A stretch of DNA of 8,090 bases, taken from positions 1 to 8,090 of the forward strand of contig CALQPL010000037.1 in NCBI GenBank assembly GCA_943332445.1, in the 5' to 3' direction. This document shows, one piece after another, positions 1 to 6,719 of this stretch. Origin of the DNA: Bifidobacterium breve (lineage in GTDB: Bacteria > Actinomycetota > Actinomycetes > UBA12327). How positions within the stretch are numbered: the stretch's first letter is position 1; each line of letters begins with the position of its first letter. The notes under the pieces were generated by a model. The model searched no databases. It was not told where the DNA came from and saw only the letters and a program-made list of their open reading frames with translations. A program made the translations under genes and the position numbers.

Positions 1-1
1 C

Positions 2-70
2 CTGAAGGAAATTCGCCTCGCTGGTCGCGATGACGTGGTGGCAACTGCCGAAGAACCGGCACCCGCTTAA
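2..70 (+). CDS. 3' end of an unidentified protein (partial)
   Basis: This reading frame is open from the left edge and ends in TAA at 68-70. It encodes 22 residues ending in an acidic, Ala/Pro-rich tail (ATAEEPAPA), as is common for disordered C termini of actinobacterial proteins. Its codons (CTG, CGC, GAC, GTG, GCC) match those of the other genes here. The gene would converge on the FIST gene, with six bases between the two stop codons. Too little is visible to name a family, and a chance open frame of this length cannot be ruled out. Confidence 0.5.
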   Translation: MKEIRLAGRDDVVATAEEPAPA

Positions 71-87
71 AACCTCTTACGGGGTTT
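70..87. terminator. Short hairpin between convergent genes, possible bidirectional terminator
   Basis: Bases 70-76 (AAACCTC) can pair with 81-87 (GGGGTTT) around a TTAC loop, giving a 7-bp stem with one G-T pair. It lies at the junction of two convergent genes and overlaps the stop codon of the minus-strand FIST gene. There is no proper T-tract on either side beyond the stem's own run of three T or A, so intrinsic termination would be weak. Confidence 0.35.
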
Positions 88-1243
88 CGACTGCCCCACC
101 GAGGATCAACATCGTCGTGGCAAAACCGAGCAATCGGTTTCCACCAGAAACCGGACCAATGGCTCCACGAGTCAACATCGCGCTGACTCCGGTGGCGGCC
201 AGTCCTCGACGAATGCTGAGCACGTCGCCCTCTGAGTCGCCCCCGATGGGCCCGCGCGGTGAACCGTAAAAGACCAATGCCCCATCGGCCACGGTCTCGG
301 TCGACAAGCGTTGAACGACCGAAGCAATGTCATCTCGTGCCGAATCAGGGTCAATCACGTGCAGGCGGACGGTCGTTCCCACATCAATGGGATCGGCGAC
401 GTATACCCGTCCCGTCGAGCGATCGATTTCGAGAACGGGCTGTACAGCAAAGTCACCCACACCGTGATCATCGGCGTATTCATCGAAGACTCGACCAACG
501 AGTAGTCCAGCCGACGCCAATGCTTGGTCGTGTCCGGTGAGGTCTGCAACGACGCGATCAATCGCTTCTGCCGCTCGCTGGCCAGCAAGTTCAAAGAGCA
601 CATCGCTGTCCGCTGATGTGACCGTCATCGGTGGGCCAACGGGTCGTGTGGAGTGAGCCACCGCGACATGAGCATTCGCTGGACCCCCCAAGACCAATCC
701 CACTGCTCCACGGTTGACCACTCGACCGTCGGTCAACATGCGGACACTGCCGGGCGATGGACCACCGGCTAATCCGCCCAACAGCGGTAGGTGGTCTAAG
801 GCCTTGACCGAACCGTCAACAAAACCACCGGCAGGAAACGACCATGGGTCAGCAAGCATGAGGGCGACCTTGTCGTCTTCGCGTCGCTGTGGCATTCCGA
901 CCACGGCCAAAGAATCTTGCGTGCGGATGACTTCGAGGTGGAAGCTACGAATGCGAGCACCCGGAATCGAAGCCGCCCATACCGACACAGCCGGTTCACC
1001 ACCGGAGGTGTGGGTACCAGCAACCACTCCGTCGCTGGTGCAACCAATCACTGTCTGAGCACCGATGACTTCAGCGGCCTTCAGGAGTGCACTTTCGGCT
1101 TCTTCGGGAGCACTGCCCGCGATGAAGATCGTCGCCACGTCAGGAGCGCGCCCCTGGAGCCCATCCAAGGCTCGTTGAGCAGCGCGGGCAGCAGTGTCTT
1201 CTACGTGGCCACCGCGAGCAAGGCCATCGGCACATCGGGTCAT
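77..1243 (-). CDS. FIST domain protein (FIST_N plus FIST_C), stand-alone
   Basis: This is a predicted 388-aa soluble protein with both halves of the FIST sensory module, thought to bind small ligands (amino acids have been suggested for the family). The N-terminal half shows the family-like stretch IGCTSDGVVAG (residues 67-77) followed by a GGEPAVSVWAA strand. PLLGGLAGGP (153-162) continues the FIST_N fold. GALVFYGSPRGP (321-332) and GAIGPVSGGNRLLGF (360-374) are typical of FIST_C. No kinase, GGDEF or transmembrane segment is present, so it is not an obvious signalling fusion. I chose the ATG at 1243 because FIST homology begins there (MTRCADGLA). The frame is open up to an ATG at 1360, but that would add 39 unfamiliar residues and run across the divergent promoter. 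No Shine-Dalgarno sequence precedes 1243. The ligand and role are unknown. Confidence 0.85.
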   Translation of the reverse strand: MTRCADGLARGGHVEDTAARAAQRALDGLQGRAPDVATIFIAGSAPEEAESALLKAAEVIGAQTVIGCTSDGVVAGTHTSGGEPAVSVWAASIPGARIRSFHLEVIRTQDSLAVVGMPQRREDDKVALMLADPWSFPAGGFVDGSVKALDHLPLLGGLAGGPSPGSVRMLTDGRVVNRGAVGLVLGGPANAHVAVAHSTRPVGPPMTVTSADSDVLFELAGQRAAEAIDRVVADLTGHDQALASAGLLVGRVFDEYADDHGVGDFAVQPVLEIDRSTGRVYVADPIDVGTTVRLHVIDPDSARDDIASVVQRLSTETVADGALVFYGSPRGPIGGDSEGDVLSIRRGLAATGVSAMLTRGAIGPVSGGNRLLGFATTMLILGGAVETP

Positions 1244-1311
1244 GTGCCCATTGTGGCCGATCAGAGACAGATTGAGGCTTCGCACGCGCAGGATTCGCCA
1301 CTTTTGCCCGA

Positions 1312-1347
1312 TTGGCACATTGTTCACAATGGCGTAGTTTTGAGGTG
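1312..1347 (+). promoter_or_regulatory. Predicted sigma-70-type leaderless promoter of the AAA+/VWA operon
   Basis: TTGGCA (1312-1317) differs from the -35 consensus at one base. After exactly 17 bases comes TAGTTT (1335-1340), which fits the TANNNT -10 pattern of actinobacterial promoters. Seven bases after the -10 lies G1347, the first base of the GTG start codon, so the transcript would be leaderless. In support, an in-frame TGA at 1341-1343 leaves GTG 1347 as the most upstream possible start, and the only SD-like bases (GAGG, 1342-1345) sit one nucleotide from it, too close to act. This is a sequence prediction only. Confidence 0.6.
1318..1331. promoter_or_regulatory. Perfect inverted repeat (CATTGT-TC-ACAATG) in the promoter spacer, candidate operator
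   Basis: The 6-bp arms 1318-1323 and 1326-1331 are exact reverse complements separated by two bases. The repeat starts right after the predicted -35 and ends three bases before the predicted -10. A dimeric regulator bound there would block RNA polymerase. The site also lies 75 bp upstream of the divergent FIST start, so it could affect both directions. I cannot assign it to a regulator family. Arms of this size occur by chance about twice in a window this long for any one spacer length, so placement is the main argument. Confidence 0.4.
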
Positions 1348-2750
1348 TGACTTCATCCATCGGAAAACCTCAAATCTCCACCCTCGGCGAACTACGTGCG
1401 AGCGGCCATGAACTGCGCAGTGTCAAAGATGAAGTGCGCACCAACTTGATCGCCATGCTGCAGCAGGGACGCGATCCGTTCCCCGGGATGGTCGGGATTG
1501 ACCAAACCGTGCGCCCCCAAATGGAACGAGCGTTGCTCGCAGGTCACGACATTGTTTTGCTCGGCGAGCGCGGCCAAGGAAAGACGCGATTGATTCGCAG
1601 TCTGACGGGTTTGCTGGACGAATGGACTCCTGTTATCGCTGGCAGTGAACTCAACGAACACCCCTACGAACCCGTGACACCGTGGTCTCAGGCCAGAGTG
1701 GCTGAGTTAGGTGATGACACCCCAATTTCGTGGATGCACCGCGATGATCGCTACGGCGAGAAGCTGGCTACCCCTGATACATCAGTGGGTGACCTCATCG
1801 GTGATGTTGACCCCATCAAGGTGGCTCAAGGTCGCACGCTGGGCGATCCCGAAACCGTGCACTTTGGCCTCGTGCCACGCACGAACCGCGGCATTTTCGC
1901 CGTCAACGAACTTCCCGACTTGGCCGAACGCATTCAAGTAGCACTGCTGAACGTTCTGGAAGAGCGAGATATTCAGGTGCGCGGTTATCAGCTGCGCCTA
2001 CCCCTGGACCTGCTCCTCGTCGCATCCGCAAACCCTGAGGACTACACCAACCGCGGTCGCATCATTACTCCGCTTAAGGACCGCTTTGGCGCCGAGATCC
2101 GCACGCACTATCCCCTTAATCTGTCGAACGAGATCGCATTGGTTCGACAAGAGGCCGTTCTCCAAGCCATCGTCCCCAGTCACATCCTGGAAACCGTCGC
2201 TCGCTTTACGCGCTTGGTACGTCAATCACCAGCTATTGATGATCGCTCCGGACTTTCCGCGCGATTCGCGGTAGCTGCCGCTGAGTCAGTGGCCGCATCG
2301 GCGCTTCGTCGATCTGCCATCACCGGTGAAGAACCTGCAGTTGCGCGAGTGTGCGACCTGGCCGGAGTGGTCCCGACACTGCGCGGCAAAGTCGAATTCG
2401 AAGTCAGCGAAGAAGGACGAGAAGAAGAAGTCCTCCAACACCTCATGCGCAAGGCGATTGCGGAGGTGTTTCGTTCTCACCTTGCCGGGGTTGATCTGTC
2501 CGGCCTCGTTGATCAAATCAACGAGGACACCAACGTGGTCAGTGGTGACCTCGTTACCGCGAAGGCCATCTTGGATGACGTGGGCGCTTTTGACGGCCTG
2601 GCCCGCATCGTTGCGGCAGTAGGCGATGACGGCGCTGAGTCACCAGCCATGGCAGCCGCGGCTGTCGAGTTCGCGCTTGAAGGCCTGTATCTGACGCGCA
2701 AGATTTCCAAGGATGATCTAGGCGGCACCTCGGTATACGGCGCGGTCTAA
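1347..2750 (+). CDS. AAA+ ATPase of the MoxR/ChlI (magnesium chelatase subunit I-like) type
   Basis: This 467-aa cytoplasmic ATPase is likely a ring-forming remodelling motor that works with the VWA protein encoded just downstream. Walker A is GERGQGKT (73-80). The Walker B region is GIFAVNELPDL (182-192), with Asn187 where most AAA+ proteins have Asp, followed by the expected Glu188. Sensor 1 is Asn229 in VASANPEDY, a likely arginine finger is Arg246 in PLKDRF, and Arg306 in SGLSARF suits sensor 2. The C-terminal 150 residues are helical and partly acidic. Length and motifs resemble M. tuberculosis Rv0958 (from memory), often annotated as magnesium chelatase. No chlorophyll or cobalamin gene is nearby, so that name should not be read as function. 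The GTG start is fixed by an in-frame stop at 1341. It appears to be the first gene of a rightward operon. Confidence 0.9.
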   Translation: MTSSIGKPQISTLGELRASGHELRSVKDEVRTNLIAMLQQGRDPFPGMVGIDQTVRPQMERALLAGHDIVLLGERGQGKTRLIRSLTGLLDEWTPVIAGSELNEHPYEPVTPWSQARVAELGDDTPISWMHRDDRYGEKLATPDTSVGDLIGDVDPIKVAQGRTLGDPETVHFGLVPRTNRGIFAVNELPDLAERIQVALLNVLEERDIQVRGYQLRLPLDLLLVASANPEDYTNRGRIITPLKDRFGAEIRTHYPLNLSNEIALVRQEAVLQAIVPSHILETVARFTRLVRQSPAIDDRSGLSARFAVAAAESVAASALRRSAITGEEPAVARVCDLAGVVPTLRGKVEFEVSEEGREEEVLQHLMRKAIAEVFRSHLAGVDLSGLVDQINEDTNVVSGDLVTAKAILDDVGAFDGLARIVAAVGDDGAESPAMAAAAVEFALEGLYLTRKISKDDLGGTSVYGAV

Positions 2751-2755
2751 GCGCC

Positions 2756-4711
2756 ATGACTCGCTATCGCTACGGCGGCTACCACGAGGGGCCCGATCCA
2801 CTGGCCGCTCCCTTTGACGTGGCTTCGGCATTGGACGAAATCGGTGATCGAGTCCTCGACGGTGCTGATCCCCGCGAAGCCCTGCGCGATCTCCTGCGGC
2901 GAGGTAGCGAAGGCCGTCGCGGTTTAGACGACCTCTTACGCAAAGCTCGACAACGTCGACGCGACCTGCAGGAATCCGGCAACTTAGACGGCACATTGCA
3001 GGAAGTGCGCGAACTTCTCGACCAAGCAGTAGAACTTGAGCGCAACGCTTTGTTCCCCGACCCGTCCGACAATGCCCGCATGCGCGAAGCCGAACTCAAC
3101 GCACTTCCCGACGACACCGCACGAGCGGTCCAGGAACTGGGCAATTACCAGTGGACCAGCCAAGAAGCTCAGCAAACTTTTGATCGAATCAAAGAGTTAC
3201 TGCAACAAGAAGTCCTGGATGCGCAGTTCAAAGGCATGAAGGAAGCCCTGCAAAGCGGTGACCCGCAAGCCATGGAGCGCATTAAGGACATGATGAGCGA
3301 CCTCAATGCGATGCTGGCCGCAGATGCCCGTGGAGAACACACGCAGGCGGACTTTGATGCGTTCATGGAAAAGCACGGAGAGTTTTTTCCAGACAAGCCT
3401 GAAAACCTCGAAGAATTAGTCGAGTCGCTGGCTCGTCGCGCTGCTGCAGCTGAGCGTTTAATGAATTCGCTCACCCCGGAGCAACGCGCTGAGCTCAATG
3501 AGCTGATGCAGCAAGCCATGGGCGATGACCTGGACTTGCAGATGCAAATGTCTCAACTGGGTGAGGGACTGCGCGAGCGTCGCCCTGACCTGTTTAATCG
3601 TCGCCCCGCCCGCATGAATGGCGACAATCCCATGGGCATGGGTGATGGCACCTCAGCGCTGGAGGAGTTGGCTGATCTAGAAGCCTTAGAAGAAATGCTG
3701 AACCAGGATTACCCGGGTGCATCCATTGATGATGTGGATGAGGAACTCGTGCGCAATGCATTGGGCCGGCAAGCAGTTGATGATCTAGAAGCCCTCAAGC
3801 GCATGGAACGCGAACTCGAACGAGCTGGCTACCTCACTCGCACGGGTGGCGAGAGCGAACTAACGCCAAAGGCTGTTCGCCGCATTGGCCAGACCGCCTT
3901 GCGTCGTGTCTTTTCGTCCTTAAAGGCAGGGCCGCGGGGAAATCACGATATTCACGATGCAGGCGCTTCCGGCGAACTCACCGGCGCTTCACGCCCATGG
4001 CGATTTGGTGATGAACAGCCCTTGGATGTCGTCAAGACGGTCAGTAACGCCATCCGCCGCAACGGAATCGGTGACCAGGTTCGACTAGATGTCGAAGACT
4101 TTGAAATTCGAGAGACGGAAACGCGTACTCGAGCCGCAGTGTGTTTGTTGGTGGACCAATCCTTTTCCATGGTGCTCAACGACACCTGGCGTGAGGCCAA
4201 AACCACAGCTCTAGCCCTACATGCCTTAGCTGAGTCGCAATTCCCGCAAGATGCCATTTGCGTGATCGGTTTTGCGAACATGGCCCGCATGGTTCCGGCC
4301 GCCGAACTTGCTTCGCTCGATGTTCCTGGCTTTCAAGGAACCAACCTGCAGCACGCGCTGATGTTGGCTGGACGGTTCCTGGACAAGCATCCGGATGCCG
4401 AACCCGTCGTATTGGTCGTCACCGATGGCGAACCCACCGCACACCTTGAGCGCGATGGGCAGTGGAGTTTTGGCTGGCCACCCTCCCCCGAAACTCTCGC
4501 CGTGACGTTGGCCGAAGTGGACAAGATGACTCGTCGTGGGGCCTCTATGTCGATTTTCCGGCTCGGGGATGACCCCCGTCTAGAGCAATTCGTTGAGGGG
4601 GTGGCGCGTCGCAACGGGGGCCAGGTTTTCGCCTCATCGGGCAACCGACTGGGGGACTACGTAGTCACGGACTACCTTGCGCGGCGCAAGGGCCGACGCC
4701 GTAGCGCCTAA
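2756..4711 (+). CDS. Large VWA (MIDAS) domain protein, partner of the AAA+ ATPase
   Basis: This 651-aa protein begins five bases after the ATPase stop, which implies translational coupling; no SD is visible. Residues 1-400 are rich in charge and mostly predicted helical (long Leu/Glu/Arg/Gln stretches), without signal peptide or membrane segment. A conserved-looking linker (GELTGASRPWRFGDEQP, 406-422) leads into a C-terminal VWA domain at about 458-640. The metal-ion-dependent adhesion site is complete: DQSFS (Asp467, Ser469, Ser471), Thr529 in QGTNLQ, and Asp557 in VVTDGE. This architecture mirrors ChlD, NorD, CbbO and ViaA, partners of MoxR/ChlI ATPases. As I recall it, M. tuberculosis Rv0959 is similar over its full length, including N-terminal YHxGPDPLA. 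The likely role is to dock the ATPase onto a target protein or complex. The target is unknown. Confidence 0.9.
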   Translation: MTRYRYGGYHEGPDPLAAPFDVASALDEIGDRVLDGADPREALRDLLRRGSEGRRGLDDLLRKARQRRRDLQESGNLDGTLQEVRELLDQAVELERNALFPDPSDNARMREAELNALPDDTARAVQELGNYQWTSQEAQQTFDRIKELLQQEVLDAQFKGMKEALQSGDPQAMERIKDMMSDLNAMLAADARGEHTQADFDAFMEKHGEFFPDKPENLEELVESLARRAAAAERLMNSLTPEQRAELNELMQQAMGDDLDLQMQMSQLGEGLRERRPDLFNRRPARMNGDNPMGMGDGTSALEELADLEALEEMLNQDYPGASIDDVDEELVRNALGRQAVDDLEALKRMERELERAGYLTRTGGESELTPKAVRRIGQTALRRVFSSLKAGPRGNHDIHDAGASGELTGASRPWRFGDEQPLDVVKTVSNAIRRNGIGDQVRLDVEDFEIRETETRTRAAVCLLVDQSFSMVLNDTWREAKTTALALHALAESQFPQDAICVIGFANMARMVPAAELASLDVPGFQGTNLQHALMLAGRFLDKHPDAEPVVLVVTDGEPTAHLERDGQWSFGWPPSPETLAVTLAEVDKMTRRGASMSIFRLGDDPRLEQFVEGVARRNGGQVFASSGNRLGDYVVTDYLARRKGRRRSA

Positions 4712-4724
4712 GCCTGACGGCTTT
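4710..4724 (+). terminator. Small hairpin with three T's after the VWA gene (weak, perhaps an attenuator)
   Basis: AAGCC (4710-4714) pairs with GGCTT (4719-4723) around a TGAC loop, and T4724 extends the run to TTT. It begins inside the VWA stop codon, within the 29-bp gap before the MFS gene. A five-pair stem with so short a T-run would at most cause partial termination, and its presence by chance is quite possible. Confidence 0.25.
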
Positions 4725-4740
4725 GACACACTGAACCACC

Positions 4741-5994
4741 ATGCGCATTCGCAATCCACTTGCCGGACTCCCCCGCGAAGTCTCGATTTTGGTTGTCATC
4801 GCCTTTCTGGTCGCCCTTGGGTTTGGCATCGTGGCTCCTGCTATCCCACTCTTCGCTCGTCAATTTGGTGTCTCGTACTTCGCTGTCGGGGCAGTCATCA
4901 GCGCATTTGCCTTCATGCGATTCATTTCCGCACTTGGTGCGGGGGCCATCGTTGATCGATTGGGTGAGCGCATCGTCCTCACCGCTGGCGTGTGGATTGT
5001 GGCCGTTTCCAGTGCCCTCGCAGGGTTAGCCCAAACCTACGCACAGTTGCTGCTGCTTCGCGGTATCGGCGGAGTCGGCAGTGCGATGTTCACCGTGTCC
5101 GCCCTAGGTCTCCTTCTTCGCAGCGCGGGAGAAGACCAACGTGGCCGAGCGGCGGGAGTTTTCCAAGGTGGGTTCTTGCTCGGTGGCATCAGCGGTCCAG
5201 CTCTTGGTGGATTGATCGGTGCCTATTCCGTTCGCGCCACCTTCTTCATCTACGCAGGCATGCTGATCATCGCCGGTATTTTCGCGATCACCGCCCTTCG
5301 GGGCAGCACCACAGCCCAACGCCCCTCGGGCGGAACACCCAACAAAGCAGAGCGAGGCCTAGCTCCTCTCTTTGTTGCCCTACGCAATCGCTCGTTTGTG
5401 ACTGCAATGGTGATCAACCTGGGCAACGGTTTCGCCTCGTTTGGTTTGCGTGCATCCCTCGTTCCACTTTTCGTAGTTGAGGCCTTACTCAAGGGGCCAC
5501 TGTTGGCGGGAATCGGATTCTTCGTCTCTGCGGGTGTTCAAGCCATCCTCTTGATTCCTGCTGGTCGACTCAGCGATGAACGCGGTCGCAAACCAGCACT
5601 TGTCTGCGGCACCGGAGCCGTCACCATTGGCATGTTGATTCTGGCTAGCTCCACCACCCCGGCAGTGTTCTTACTGGGGATGGCGTTGCTGGGCGTTGGC
5701 TCAGCGTTCATGGGTTCAGCACCTGCCGCTGTCGTAGGTGATGTTTCACCCGCTCGCGGTGGAACAGTGGTCGCGGCTTTTCAGATGGCATCAGATTTTG
5801 GAGCTATCACCGGTCCGCTTATCGCTGGTTGGCTGGTTTCCCAAGCCGGATACCCCATCGCTTTCAGTGCCGGCGCCGCGGTTGCCGCCTTTGGCTTCCT
5901 GTTGGCGATCTCAATGCAAGAAACCCATAAATCCGCGCGGAAACAAGGTGCTCCCACCCCTACAACTGATGATTCAACGGGCGAAATCACCTAG
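4741..5994 (+). CDS. Major facilitator superfamily transporter, 12 TM, drug:H+ antiporter-like
   Basis: This 417-aa inner-membrane protein has about twelve hydrophobic helices, six before and six after a hydrophilic central loop (about 187-215). MFS motif A appears as GAIVDRLGER (68-77) between TM2 and TM3, and its second-half copy is GRLSDERGRK (275-284). Arg107 in LLRGIGGVG fits motif B in TM4. GGISGPALGG (148-157) in TM5 matches the gxxxGPxxGG motif C typical of antiporters, and GAITGPLIAG recurs in TM11. This points to efflux of a small molecule in exchange for protons, but the substrate cannot be told from sequence. The ATG is well placed for a short cytoplasmic N terminus before TM1, although no SD precedes it. 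It lies 29 bp after the VWA gene and is probably co-transcribed with it at least in part. Confidence 0.88.
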   Translation: MRIRNPLAGLPREVSILVVIAFLVALGFGIVAPAIPLFARQFGVSYFAVGAVISAFAFMRFISALGAGAIVDRLGERIVLTAGVWIVAVSSALAGLAQTYAQLLLLRGIGGVGSAMFTVSALGLLLRSAGEDQRGRAAGVFQGGFLLGGISGPALGGLIGAYSVRATFFIYAGMLIIAGIFAITALRGSTTAQRPSGGTPNKAERGLAPLFVALRNRSFVTAMVINLGNGFASFGLRASLVPLFVVEALLKGPLLAGIGFFVSAGVQAILLIPAGRLSDERGRKPALVCGTGAVTIGMLILASSTTPAVFLLGMALLGVGSAFMGSAPAAVVGDVSPARGGTVVAAFQMASDFGAITGPLIAGWLVSQAGYPIAFSAGAAVAAFGFLLAISMQETHKSARKQGAPTPTTDDSTGEIT

Positions 5995-6031
5995 TTCGCG
6001 CCACACTTGAGGTTCACCCGACCACCTCTGC

Positions 6032-6036
6032 AGGAG
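6032..6036 (+). promoter_or_regulatory. Ribosome binding site AGGAG of msrA
   Basis: AGGAG lies six bases upstream of ATG 6043, an ideal spacing. It decides the msrA start in favour of 6043 over an in-frame TTG at 6007. It is the only clear Shine-Dalgarno sequence I found before a rightward gene in this window. Confidence 0.8.
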
Positions 6037-6042
6037 TGCGTG

Positions 6043-6717
6043 ATGTTTTCCTTCGGACCGCGACGACTTGTCACCCCCGATGAAGCACTGCCCGGTCACG
6101 ATCAACGACTTTTTGAAGTGCCAGATCGGCACGCTGTCTTAGGCACTCCGTTAGAGCCACCCTTTCCCGCAGACCTCGAAGTGGTGTTTCTCGGGATGGG
6201 GTGCTTTTGGGGTGCGGAGCGTAAGTTCTGGCAAACACCAGGTGTGTACTCCACGGCGGTTGGTTATCAAGGTGGCTACACCGACAATCCCACGTACGAC
6301 GAAGTGTGCACCGGACGCACCGGTCACACCGAAGCCGTCCAAGTGGTCTTTGACCCCGAGCAAATCCCCTTCGCCGACATCTTGAAGGTGTTTTGGGAAA
6401 ACCACGATCCCACTCAAGGCTTTCGCCAAGGCAACGACGTCGGTACCCAATACCGATCAGCGATTTACACCACAAATGCGGTGCAAGATGAAATCGTCGA
6501 GGCTTCCAAGGCCATGTACCAACGCGCCTTAACCTCAAACGGGTACCGAGACATCACCACCGAAATTGATCCCGTGGCACAGGCAGGCACCTTCTACTTC
6601 GCTGAGGGTTATCACCAGCAGTACCTCCACAAAGTCCCCAACGGCTACTGCGGAATGGGCGGAACCGGCGTTTCCTGTCCGGTTGGCGTGCTTGGTGTTG
6701 CCCCTGAGCATGATTAG
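6043..6717 (+). CDS. msrA: Peptide-methionine (S)-S-oxide reductase MsrA
   Basis: This 224-aa cytoplasmic enzyme reduces methionine-S-sulfoxide in proteins, and free, back to methionine using thioredoxin. The catalytic GCFWG holds Cys54. The other active-site residues known from E. coli MsrA are present at a constant offset: Tyr85 (NPTYDEV), Glu97 (GHTEAV), Asp132 and Tyr137 (GNDVGTQYRSA). The recycling cysteines are Cys203 (NGYCGMGG) and Cys212 (VSCP). The N-terminal extension before the core (RRLVTPDEALPGHD) resembles that of the E. coli long-form enzyme, so the protein is full length. The strong SD at 6032-6036 fixes the start. It follows the MFS gene after 48 bp and precedes the hydrolase gene by 2 bp. 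No msrB is in view. Confidence 0.96.
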   Translation: MFSFGPRRLVTPDEALPGHDQRLFEVPDRHAVLGTPLEPPFPADLEVVFLGMGCFWGAERKFWQTPGVYSTAVGYQGGYTDNPTYDEVCTGRTGHTEAVQVVFDPEQIPFADILKVFWENHDPTQGFRQGNDVGTQYRSAIYTTNAVQDEIVEASKAMYQRALTSNGYRDITTEIDPVAQAGTFYFAEGYHQQYLHKVPNGYCGMGGTGVSCPVGVLGVAPEHD

Positions 6718-6719
6718 CC

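Noticed and set aside
1250..1278. Possible leaderless promoter for FIST (CACAAT six bases before ATG 1243 on the minus strand)
   Set aside because: The -10 has two mismatches, including its first T, and no -35-like hexamer lies 16-18 bases upstream.
1244..1360. Upstream extension of the FIST gene to an ATG at 1360 (39 extra residues)
   Set aside because: The added residues do not resemble the start of FIST proteins, family homology begins at ATG 1243, and the extension would cross the promoter and first codons of the divergent ATPase gene.
917..1411. 164-aa plus-strand open frame opposite the FIST gene
   Set aside because: It is antisense to a recognisable protein, has unlikely composition and overlaps the ATPase start; a shadow frame.
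2779..3144. 121-aa minus-strand open frame opposite the VWA gene
   Set aside because: It is an extreme Ser/Arg-rich translation of the reverse strand of a clear coding region; no independent signal.
1347..4711. True magnesium chelatase for chlorophyll synthesis
   Set aside because: There is no ChlH/BchH or other tetrapyrrole gene, and the ATPase/VWA pair fits the broader MoxR/ChlI-like group found in non-photosynthetic actinobacteria.
4723..4728. Perfect TTGACA, a possible -35 for the MFS gene
   Set aside because: No TANNNT-like -10 occurs 16-18 bases downstream, where the sequence is already inside the MFS coding region.
6007..6042. TTG start for msrA giving 12 more residues
   Set aside because: ATG 6043 has an ideal AGGAG six bases upstream and begins where the E. 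coli-type N terminus begins.
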